NCBI GenBank assembly: GCA_018715765.1
Contig: DVKY01000075.1
Span: forward strand, 1 to 28,075
DNA length: 28,075 bases
Origin: Fimivicinus intestinavium
Lineage (GTDB): Bacteria > Bacillota > Clostridia > Oscillospirales > Acutalibacteraceae
Direction of reading: 5' to 3'
Shown: positions 7,196 to 13,834 of the stretch, piece after piece
Position numbering within the stretch: the first letter of the stretch is position 1
Layout of the letters: each line of letters begins with the position of its first letter
Program-made: the position numbers and the translations under genes
The notes under the pieces: model-generated
Told to the model about the DNA's origin: nothing
What the model saw: the letters and a program-made list of their open reading frames with translations, nothing else
Databases searched by the model: none

Positions 7196-9364
7196 ATGGG
7201 AAAAGCCAAAAAGATTCTGGCGGCCGTATTGGCGCTGTGCATTTGTATGAGTGGTGTGTCCGCTTTGGCTGCCGGCGGAGGAGTCACTTATACTTCTCCC
7301 TCGGGGGAGTATACGGCGCAGAAAATTTCGCATCCGGAGGCCGGGCTGGGCGAGGTGGACGGTATCATCGAGTATGACAGCGGCGAGAATGACCGGGGGC
7401 AAAGCTATTCCTGGTCCGCAGTCGGCTATGGGGACTATATGTATGTAGGCACCTGCTATGCTGCAATCTGGTCCACGATTAAGATACTGGCCATGCAAAG
7501 CGGTATGGGGCTGGATGTTTATAAAGCGGTGCTGGATGCGCTGTATAACGGCTCCATGTATACGGGGGATGCGGAGAACAATCCCTCAGACGCAGTGCGC
7601 GGCGTTTTGCTGCGGGTGAACATGCGGACAGGCGACGTCAAGATTGTGCGTGGGCCGGAGAACACCTCGCAATATCGGGCGGCCATTGAATTTAATGGAA
7701 AGCTGTATTTCGCCTCCTCCGGAGGTGGGCTGGGCGCCTATATGGTAGAGGTGGATCCCGCGAACAACGATGCCTCCAAAATCGTCTATGTCTGCGAAAA
7801 GCTGACGAACCCGCTGATTTCGGTCAGCATCCGCGGCCTGACCACTGTCAATGGCAAGCTGGTCGCGAGCATGATTGGGAACGATGGCGCTTATATCGTT
7901 GCCTCCGAAAACCCCTCCGCCGGGCAGGAATCCTTTGAGGTGATCTGCACACAGGAGGATCTGCTGGATTATCCGGCGTATCTTTACAGCGACAGCATCT
8001 TTGGCGGCGCGATCTGGGATATGGTAACCTTCAATGATAAGATCTACGTCACCGTTGTTACCGGAAAGAGCGGCAATAAGCAGGCGTTTGCCATGTTCTG
8101 CGGCGAAGAGGATGCTTCCGGCAAGTGGAATTTCCGCCTGCTCATCGGCGACCCGGAGGATGGCGCCCGTTATCCCTATGGCCTTGGCGCCGACCGCTCG
8201 GGCGCGGCCAATCTGGTTGTCCATGACGGATACCTCTATATCGGCGGCTATAATGATCCGATGATCGCTCTTCCCGCGGTGTTGCAGATGAATTTTGAGG
8301 AGCTGTATAAGGACTTGGACGCTCCTGTTTGCCTGTGGCGCATGGACGCGGAGGAGAACATAGAGATGGTTGCCGGCGAACCAAATGAGCTGTTCCCGGA
8401 GGTGAAGGGCAATCTCGGCGCAGGCCTTGGCAGTAATCTGAACCAGTATGTCTGGCGTATGGTGAGCTATGAGGGCAGGCTGTATGTCGGCACCTTTGAT
8501 ATCGGCAGCCTCGCCTATCCCGTTATGCAGCTGACCAACGGCGATATCCTCAGGCGTACTCCAGAGGAGTGGAAAACGCAGCTTCAGTATATCAAGGAGC
8601 TTTTGGAGCTGATCGGCCGGCAGAATGACCAATCGGCCGCCAGAAGCGCCGGTGCAGAAAGCAAGCTGAGCACAATGGCGGGCGCAATGTCCGGCATGAC
8701 AGAGCTGCTGGATCAGGGCGGGATAGACGATCTCGCCTCCACAGAGAAATTTTATGAGATGCTTCGCAAGGTGGTTTCCGCTTACGAAAGCATTCGCGAT
8801 TATCTGCCGGATTCCGTCAAAGAAACGCTGGATGGCATCTTGAATCAGGAGACAGTGGATAATTTCTACTATTTCATCGGCGTGTGTAAATACCTCAGCC
8901 AGGGGGAACGTGGGTTTGACCTTCTGGTGTCTGAGGATGGGCTCAACTTCGACGCCATCACCCGCAACGGCTTTGGAGATCCGTATAACCATGGCTGCCG
9001 CGTGTTTGCCATTACGGATGCGGGCCTGTGCATCGGCACGGCCAACCCCTTCTACGGCACGCAGCTGTGGCGGCTGGACGGCCCGAATGGCTCCAATACC
9101 GGGGAACCTTCCGCGCCCACCACAGATACCTCCACAGAGCCGCAGGAAACACAGCCCGAGGGTACCACTGCGGCTGGTTCGGATTCGGATGGCGACGTTA
9201 CGGATGTTGACGGTACACGGCCTTCTGACGCTGCCGGCGAGGGAAATGATGCGCAGACGCCCGATATCCCTCTGACAGGCGAGGGAATGGCCATTGCCAT
9301 GGCGGTTTCCGCTGTGATGGCCGGCGGCGTGCTGCTGGTGCTCAGCCGTAAGGGCAAAAAATAA
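7196..9364 (+). CDS. Secreted, propeller-like surface protein with LPxTG-type anchor; function unknown
   Basis: A 722-aa exported protein that I cannot assign to a characterised family. An N-terminal signal peptide (residues 1-26, ending ALA) is followed by at least seven repeats of a strand pair of the form aromatic/acidic-G-x-hydrophobic-Y-hydrophobic-G (YGDYMYVGT, FNGKLYFAS, FNDKIYVTV, HDGYLYIGG, YEGRLYVGT). This suggests a beta-propeller. A helical segment (about 455-560) interrupts the repeats. The last repeat contains GTANPFYGTQLW, a motif I associate with other exported propeller proteins. A Thr/Ser/Asp-rich linker (about 625-690) leads to IPLTG (691-695), a hydrophobic helix and RKGKK, a sortase-type signal. 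GAGGAG precedes the ATG. The protein may bind a surface or a glycan, but no catalytic residues are recognisable. Confidence 0.85.
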   Translation: MGKAKKILAAVLALCICMSGVSALAAGGGVTYTSPSGEYTAQKISHPEAGLGEVDGIIEYDSGENDRGQSYSWSAVGYGDYMYVGTCYAAIWSTIKILAMQSGMGLDVYKAVLDALYNGSMYTGDAENNPSDAVRGVLLRVNMRTGDVKIVRGPENTSQYRAAIEFNGKLYFASSGGGLGAYMVEVDPANNDASKIVYVCEKLTNPLISVSIRGLTTVNGKLVASMIGNDGAYIVASENPSAGQESFEVICTQEDLLDYPAYLYSDSIFGGAIWDMVTFNDKIYVTVVTGKSGNKQAFAMFCGEEDASGKWNFRLLIGDPEDGARYPYGLGADRSGAANLVVHDGYLYIGGYNDPMIALPAVLQMNFEELYKDLDAPVCLWRMDAEENIEMVAGEPNELFPEVKGNLGAGLGSNLNQYVWRMVSYEGRLYVGTFDIGSLAYPVMQLTNGDILRRTPEEWKTQLQYIKELLELIGRQNDQSAARSAGAESKLSTMAGAMSGMTELLDQGGIDDLASTEKFYEMLRKVVSAYESIRDYLPDSVKETLDGILNQETVDNFYYFIGVCKYLSQGERGFDLLVSEDGLNFDAITRNGFGDPYNHGCRVFAITDAGLCIGTANPFYGTQLWRLDGPNGSNTGEPSAPTTDTSTEPQETQPEGTTAAGSDSDGDVTDVDGTRPSDAAGEGNDAQTPDIPLTGEGMAIAMAVSAVMAGGVLLVLSRKGKK

Positions 9365-9406
9365 CCGGCATTAAGAGTATGAAATAAAGCCTTGATGAAA
9401 AAGCAG

Positions 9407-9440
9407 CCCCCCATCCACAGGTCAATCTGAGGATGGGGGG
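9407..9440. terminator. Bidirectional terminator hairpin
   Basis: A perfect 10-bp GC-rich stem (CCCCCCATCC 9407-9416 with 9431-9440) has a 14-nt loop. On the minus strand it is followed by CTGCTTTTTC, giving a weak U-tract for the gtrA-like transcript. On the plus strand it lies about 40 bp after the surface-protein stop. Confidence 0.7.
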
Positions 9441-9522
9441 TAGCATATTGTATGAAAAAAACCGGCCTTTGTTTGGAAGCGGGGAGGGGAGGTTGCAACG
9501 GCCGCTGAAAAAGGGATGGCGC

Positions 9523-10041
9523 TTACTTGGCCGCATTCTCTACAGGCTTTTTCTTGCGATGGATGATGAAACGGTTGCACGGATAAGTCCACACTGTGGC
9601 GAGCAGGGCGGCAAACGGCTTGCCGATAATATCGCCGAAGGTGCCCATGCCGCGCTGGGTGAAAAACGCAATCACGGCGTTGCCAATCAGCGTAGTCGCA
9701 CAAATGGTGAAAAGGACCATCAGGATGTAGAGGAAGATACTCAGCGTTGGGTTCGCGTCCGCCTGGAAGGTCACCTTGCGGTTCAGGATAAAGGCAATCG
9801 CATAGCCGATTGTAGTGGAGACGATAAAGGCCCACATATAGCCCTTGCCTTCAAAGGGGAAAATCCAGAATTGAAATGGGCCGTCGTTGAGCGATTCAAA
9901 TACCCAGCCCTGTAGAATATAATGAATAATTAGCTCAATGATGGTTGACAGACCGCCAGCAAAAGAAAACTTGATAAATTTCCAGAGCTCGGCATGCTTT
10001 GAGGTGAAGCCTTTTACTTTCTCCGTGTTTTTTGTAGCCAT
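9523..10041 (-). CDS. GtrA-like membrane protein
   Basis: A 172-aa protein of the GtrA/DPMS superfamily, small four-helix membrane proteins. Most are linked to moving lipid-linked sugars across the membrane or to cell-surface polysaccharide synthesis. The signature start FIKFSFAGGLSTIIEL (from about residue 22) and the second-helix motif GYAIAFILNRKVTF are clear, and hydrophobic helices at about 28-48, 70-92, 100-122 and 135-158 are visible. ATG 10041 follows AAGGAGA. Only 20 bp separate it from the metallophosphoesterase stop upstream, so the two probably form an operon. No glycosyltransferase is adjacent, so the lipid-sugar partner is not known. Confidence 0.88.
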   Translation of the reverse strand: MATKNTEKVKGFTSKHAELWKFIKFSFAGGLSTIIELIIHYILQGWVFESLNDGPFQFWIFPFEGKGYMWAFIVSTTIGYAIAFILNRKVTFQADANPTLSIFLYILMVLFTICATTLIGNAVIAFFTQRGMGTFGDIIGKPFAALLATVWTYPCNRFIIHRKKKPVENAAK

Positions 10042-10061
10042 GTGTTTTCTCCTTCCTTTTT

Positions 10062-11195
10062 TTAAAGCAGCTTCGACAGCAGCACAGCCAGCGCCGTGAT
10101 GCCCGCAACAATTCCAACCCCCTTCAGAATCAGCGGAACGGCGGCTTCCGGCGTGGTGGGGGCATGGACGTAGATAAAATCCTTCAACGGGTTGGCAACC
10201 TTTTTGCCGAACAGCTCCAGATAACTCAGCGTATGTGTCTCATAGGAACGGGGGCGTTCCTGGTGCAGCTCGATGATGCGCACAGCGCGCTCCACTCCGG
10301 GGCCATAAACGTTAAAGCCGCTGCCCGGAGTGTACACAAGATCCACGCCTTGATAGTGCCCTACAAAGCTGTTGATGTGATCGTGCCCCACAAACATGGC
10401 GAGCACGTCGCCCTTTTCGGAGATCGCTTCAAATTCCCCGGTGTTGATATCCGGCACAGCGGGAGATTCCCGCATGAATCCTCCTTCCTCCACCATATCC
10501 GGATTCAAGATATAGGATTCATTCTTATGAGTGCGGTAAGCGCGTACCGCGCCGGGCGTTTTGTGCGGCACCTGTGTGAGCACCTGATAATACTCCTGCA
10601 CAGGAATATGTTGAAAAAGGAGCGAAGGGACTGCCTCGCCGCCGTTTTCTGCGGCAAGCCGGTCTCGAGTTGCACGGTACCATGCAATCTGCTTCGGATC
10701 AACCGGTGCATAACCGCCGCCCTTCGCGCTGCCGTGAGAATCTATGAGGTAAAGGTTGAAGAGGAGCTTTTGTCCATCATTGGAATAGATGGGGAGGGCA
10801 TACGTACCACAGCCGGGAAGCGACGGATCGTCCGAACCCAGGCATTGCTCGTAGCTTTGATACATCCGCATCTGCTCCTGGTTCGTGCAGCCAGCCTGCC
10901 CGTCGTGGTTGCCGAAAATAGGTGCGAAGGGTATATTGCGCTGAACAACAGGTTCCAGCAGCCTGTGAAGGGTATCCGCCACCTTTTTTTTACGATCCCC
11001 GCCAAGGAAGGTAAGCCCGTAGCCCTTGATCTGGTCGCCGGTGAAAACGACAAGATCCGGTTTTTCGCGGTCGAGCGCGGCGTTCATCAGCTTTAGCGTA
11101 TCCGGAGAAATTGCAGGGATTTCCTGCAGGTCTGCAATCTGCATGATTTTAAAGCTGCCGTCCGGCCGGACGCAAAGCTTTTTTTGAGGTGACAT
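10062..11195 (-). CDS. Calcineurin-like metallophosphoesterase, membrane-tethered
   Basis: A 377-aa phosphoesterase of the calcineurin-like fold, expected to hydrolyse a phosphomonoester or diester with two metal ions. Metal-site motifs are visible in order: D22-L-Q24, G53-D54-Q55, G95-N96-H97-D98, a histidine in LFQHIP, and G270-H271-D272-H273. The usual first motif DxH is DxQ here, so one ligand differs from the consensus. A C-terminal hydrophobic helix (about 355-375, ending LLSKLL) suggests anchoring to the membrane. No signal peptide is present, so the side on which it acts is unclear. AAGGAGG precedes ATG 11195. It is cotranscribed with the gtrA-like gene, and a MITE-like repeat lies just upstream. 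Confidence 0.88.
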   Translation of the reverse strand: MSPQKKLCVRPDGSFKIMQIADLQEIPAISPDTLKLMNAALDREKPDLVVFTGDQIKGYGLTFLGGDRKKKVADTLHRLLEPVVQRNIPFAPIFGNHDGQAGCTNQEQMRMYQSYEQCLGSDDPSLPGCGTYALPIYSNDGQKLLFNLYLIDSHGSAKGGGYAPVDPKQIAWYRATRDRLAAENGGEAVPSLLFQHIPVQEYYQVLTQVPHKTPGAVRAYRTHKNESYILNPDMVEEGGFMRESPAVPDINTGEFEAISEKGDVLAMFVGHDHINSFVGHYQGVDLVYTPGSGFNVYGPGVERAVRIIELHQERPRSYETHTLSYLELFGKKVANPLKDFIYVHAPTTPEAAVPLILKGVGIVAGITALAVLLSKLL

Positions 11196-11229
11196 ATAAG
11201 AAGAAGCCTCCTTTTTTCTTGGTCTTAGT

Positions 11230-11433
11230 TAGCATCCGTGTACAGGGGTACCCATCGGTTTTCAGCGCCATGGCCGCGCCTCTGGCTGGCAAGGAAGGCC
11301 GCGTCGTCTGCCTTGCCAGAACGTGGTCACAGGCCGAAAGCGCCGAAGGACCGCCCCGTCAACCTCAGGCGAGGGGATCGCAAAGCCGCAGAGCAGGGCC
11401 AGGCGGCGATGTTCCCCTTGTATACGGATGCTA
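11230..11433 (+). repeat. MITE-like element, copy 1
   Basis: This 204-bp non-coding element is bounded by imperfect inverted repeats: TAGCATCCGTGTACAGGGG at 11230-11248, and the reverse complement of 11414-11433, which reads TAGCATCCGTATACAAGGGG. Inside, CTGGCAAGG (11286-11294) can pair with CCTTGCCAG (11311-11319). A diverged copy lies in the opposite orientation at 24588-24830. Shared internal blocks include 11365-11381, which is the reverse complement of 24694-24710, and an AACCGATGGGT-type stretch near one end. No transposase is encoded. No clear target duplication is visible. Confidence 0.8.
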
Positions 11434-11496
11434 TGTTAACGCGAAACGCAGCGGAATGCAAGCATTCTTAACAAAATGGAAAATTAAAATTGTGTA

Positions 11497-11543
11497 AAAC
11501 CGCGCCTGCAAAATGGTTTACTGCCATTTTGCAGGCGCGGTTT
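11497..11543 (-). terminator. Strong intrinsic terminator for degV
   Basis: A perfect 20-bp stem (11497-11516 with 11524-11543) with a 7-nt loop. On the minus strand it is followed by TTTT-rich sequence. It starts four bases beyond the degV stop. Confidence 0.9.
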
Positions 11544-11547
11544 CTGC

Positions 11548-12402
11548 TTATTTTGTCATATACATAACGGTAGCCGTTTTAGGCCCGCAATGCGCGGAAA
11601 TTGTGCACCCGGCGCGGATGATGCTGACTTCCCGGAAGGGTGCGCATTTTAAAATCTCCTGCTTCATATTCTCCAGTGTTTCCTGGGAGATTCCTCCGCC
11701 GGAATGGGAGAGAAATGCCCGGTCAAGATCCAGCCGCTCTGGGTTGGCCAGCTGATCGCGGATATATTGCAGATAGACCGTTTCAATCTTCCCACGGTAT
11801 TTTTTGCCCACTTCCAGGGCGCCGTCCACCATCTCAATGCTGGGCTTGATGCCGAGCAGGTTGGCGCCAAAGGCAGTAACAGCAGAGCAGCGCCCGCCCC
11901 GGCGGAGATATTCCAGCGTATCCAGAATAAACGTAGTGTGCACTTTTTCCCGCAGGGAAACAATCTGCTCCGCAATCTCCTTTGCGGAGAGCCCTGCGTC
12001 TCTCATTTCACAGGCCTTGATAACCAGCAGCGCCATGCCGGTGCAAAGGCTTTTGGTGTCCACGGGATATACGCCCTCTATTTCCGATGCGGCAAACACC
12101 GCATTTTGAAAGGAGGAGGAGAGCTTGGCGGTGAAGCCGAGGTGCACCACCTCGTACCCCTCGTTTGTATAACGCTGAAACAGGGAGATATAGGTATTTG
12201 GCGGTACAGCGGCTGTTTTGGCTGTTGTACCTGTCCGATCATAATAGGCAAAGAGATCGTCCGGCGTAATATCAAGGCCGTCGTCATATGCCTGTGAGCC
12301 GAGCAGGATACTCAGTGGGACAATGGTAACTCCATATTTGGCACAAAGCTCCGGCGTCATGTCGCAGGTGCTGTCTGCCGTGATTTTTACCCGTTTTGGC
12401 AT
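11548..12402 (-). CDS. DegV family fatty-acid-binding protein
   Basis: A 284-aa DegV-fold protein. Family members bind a long-chain fatty acid, and in many Firmicutes (as FakB) they present it to the fatty-acid kinase FakA for phosphorylation and phospholipid synthesis. The opening VKITADSTCDM, VTIVPLSI, the SSSFQNA segment around residue 95, LDTLEYLRRGGR (about 157-168) and the lipid-contacting IRAGCTISAHCGP near the C-terminus are all typical. Length is typical. No fakA is present in this window. A promoter for it appears to overlap the end of the upstream dusB gene (12456-12484), and a strong terminator follows, so it is probably its own unit. Confidence 0.93.
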   Translation of the reverse strand: MPKRVKITADSTCDMTPELCAKYGVTIVPLSILLGSQAYDDGLDITPDDLFAYYDRTGTTAKTAAVPPNTYISLFQRYTNEGYEVVHLGFTAKLSSSFQNAVFAASEIEGVYPVDTKSLCTGMALLVIKACEMRDAGLSAKEIAEQIVSLREKVHTTFILDTLEYLRRGGRCSAVTAFGANLLGIKPSIEMVDGALEVGKKYRGKIETVYLQYIRDQLANPERLDLDRAFLSHSGGGISQETLENMKQEILKCAPFREVSIIRAGCTISAHCGPKTATVMYMTK

Positions 12403-12455
12403 GGGTTCAACCCTTTCCCTCTTTTTTCTGGAATGCAGAAGCCTTCCGGGGGGTT

Positions 12456-12484
12456 ATTCTACCATAGAGCCGCTATTCCGTCAA
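12456..12484 (-). promoter_or_regulatory. Sigma-A promoter for degV, overlapping the dusB 3-prime end
   Basis: On the minus strand, TTGACG (12484-12479) and TAGAAT (12461-12456) are separated by exactly 17 nt. The -35 box lies inside the last codons of dusB, and the -10 box lies beyond its stop. The degV start is 53 bp downstream. Confidence 0.65.
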
Positions 12485-13453
12485 TTCCTGTTCCTGATCT
12501 CGCAGAACCATATAGGCGAGCTCTTCCAGCTGCGCAATGCTTTCCAGCGCGCCAATCTCCCGGCGGTAGGCGGCGGCACCGCGCAATCCCTTCATGTACC
12601 AGGCTGCATGTGTGCGCGCCTGCAGCATTCCGGTTCTTGTGCCTTTGTAATCGCACAGTGTGCGGATATGCTCGAGCATGATGCGCATCCGCTCTGCGAC
12701 GGGAGGGTCCGGCAGAAGCGTGCCAAATTTCAGGTAGGCGCTGATTTGTGAAAAAACCCAAGGCCTGCCGAGCGCGCCGCGGCCAACCATCACAAGGTCG
12801 CAGCCGGTTTCTTCCAGCATCCGGGCGGCACTGCGGGCGTCATGAATATCGCCGTTGCCGATGACCGGGATCGAGACCGCTTGCTTGACCTGCCGGATGA
12901 TCTCCAGATCCACAGGCGGGGCGTACATCTGTTCTCGGGTACGGCCATGGATCGTGATGGCGGCTGCACCTGACGCCTCGCATCGTTTGGCGAGCTCTAC
13001 AGCATTTTTTTGCTCCGCATCCCAGCCCGCGCGCATTTTTACAGTGACAGGCAGCTCCACGGCTTTTACCACCGCTTCCACAACGGCTTGGGCGGTTTCA
13101 GGCCGCCGCATGAGGGAAGAGCCGCCCCCACTGCGCACTACCTTTGGGGCGGGGCAGCCCATGTTGATATCAATGGCCTGAGGTTGATAGGCGAGCGCGT
13201 GCTCCGCAGCTTTCGCCATGATAAGCGGATCATCTCCAAAAAGCTGGATGGCGGCGGGCCGTTCTTCACCTGACAGATAGAGCAGCCCGGCGCTTTTTCG
13301 GTCGCCCATTGTGATGCCCTTGGCGCTGACCATTTCGCCCACAACATAAGCTGCGCCGAACCGGACGCAAAGCTCTCGAAAAGCGCGGTCCGCGACGCCT
13401 GCCATCGGGGCGAGAGCCGCCGCTTTTTCTAATTGAAAAGTACCAATTTCCAA
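12473..13453 (-). CDS. dusB: tRNA-dihydrouridine synthase, DusB type
   Basis: A 326-aa FMN-dependent enzyme that reduces uridine to dihydrouridine in tRNA. The TIM-barrel start has LAPMAGVADRAFR, which contacts FMN. VGEMVSAKG and AIQLFGDDP follow, then the catalytic cysteine C100 in DINMGCPAPKV. ITIHGRTREQMY, PVIGNGDIHD and VMVGRGALGRPW are the phosphate-binding motifs of the family. The C-terminal helical domain that binds tRNA is present. Length and motifs fit DusB, the single Dus of many Firmicutes. No other gene precedes it in the same transcript; the region upstream to the GH31 gene is 380 bp long. Confidence 0.95.
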   Translation of the reverse strand: MEIGTFQLEKAAALAPMAGVADRAFRELCVRFGAAYVVGEMVSAKGITMGDRKSAGLLYLSGEERPAAIQLFGDDPLIMAKAAEHALAYQPQAIDINMGCPAPKVVRSGGGSSLMRRPETAQAVVEAVVKAVELPVTVKMRAGWDAEQKNAVELAKRCEASGAAAITIHGRTREQMYAPPVDLEIIRQVKQAVSIPVIGNGDIHDARSAARMLEETGCDLVMVGRGALGRPWVFSQISAYLKFGTLLPDPPVAERMRIMLEHIRTLCDYKGTRTGMLQARTHAAWYMKGLRGAAAYRREIGALESIAQLEELAYMVLRDQEQELTE

Positions 13454-13621
13454 ACCTTTACACTCCCATGCGGATACTGGCGCTGTGTTTTTGTATAAGC
13501 CGGTATTTTATAATAACAGAGTCAAAAATTATCTATTTTATCCTGATTTCAAAAATAATGTAAAAAAATTGATGAAAAGGATACTCACTTTCTCTTTTTC
13601 GACATTTTTCTTAGGAAAAAG

Positions 13622-13630
13622 TGGTATACT
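13622..13630 (+). promoter_or_regulatory. Extended -10 promoter element
   Basis: TGGTATACT is an extended -10 (TGn plus TATACT, 13625-13630). A TCGACA (13599-13604) lies 20 nt upstream, too far for a normal -35, so recognition would depend on the extended element. It points into the orphan plus-strand unit. Confidence 0.4.
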
Positions 13631-13636
13631 AAGTAC

Positions 13637-13814
13637 AAAGAAATTTCTCCCAATTTTTACAATCCTGTCGCTTGGGGCATATAAAACAAAAAGTGAAACG
13701 CGGAATCGTGCGCCGCCCGCCGTCTTGGGCGAATGGCATGAGGAGTGTGGCCGCTTTCACAAGGCCGGGTATTTTGGCACCAAAGGTGCTGAAATACCCG
13801 GCCAAAATATTTTT
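13637..13814 (+). ncRNA. Candidate orphan non-coding RNA, about 180 nt
   Basis: This segment starts about 7 nt after an extended -10 element and ends in a hairpin with a T-run. The plus-strand frames through it run on into the antisense of GH31 and encode nothing recognisable. Internally, CGCCC...GGGCG near 13720-13740 can pair. The size would suit a regulatory RNA such as 6S, but I do not recognise 6S or any riboswitch consensus. The call rests only on the promoter-plus-terminator arrangement. Confidence 0.3.
13763..13814 (+). terminator. Long hairpin, better terminator on the plus strand
   Basis: A 12-bp stem (13763-13774 with 13792-13803) continues, after a mismatch, into an inner GCACC/GGTGC stem with an AAA loop. 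On the plus strand it is followed by AAAATATTTTT. On the minus strand, where the GH31 transcript arrives, no U-tract follows, although the hairpin may still help end that transcript. Confidence 0.65.
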
Positions 13815-13834
13815 GAACACGCGTCCTTCCGTCG

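Larger units (their letters stand above)
13454..13834. other. 380-bp intergenic region between dusB and the GH31 gene
   Basis: The first half is AT-rich and the second GC-rich. No protein is recognisable. It should contain the dusB promoter on the minus strand, but I see no clear match. On the plus strand it holds an extended -10 element (13622-13630) and a large hairpin (13763-13803), listed separately as a possible non-coding RNA unit. Confidence 0.5.

Noticed and set aside
7586..8992. 468-codon open frame on the minus strand
   Set aside because: It is the antisense shadow of the propeller-like surface protein, which has signal peptide, repeats, promoter and anchor.
11189..11497. 102-codon plus-strand frame
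   Set aside because: It lies across MITE copy 1 and is not kept open in copy 2.
13637..13814. Identification as 6S RNA or a known riboswitch
   Set aside because: The size fits 6S, but the ends do not form the closing stem and I find no consensus of a known class, so only a generic ncRNA call is made.
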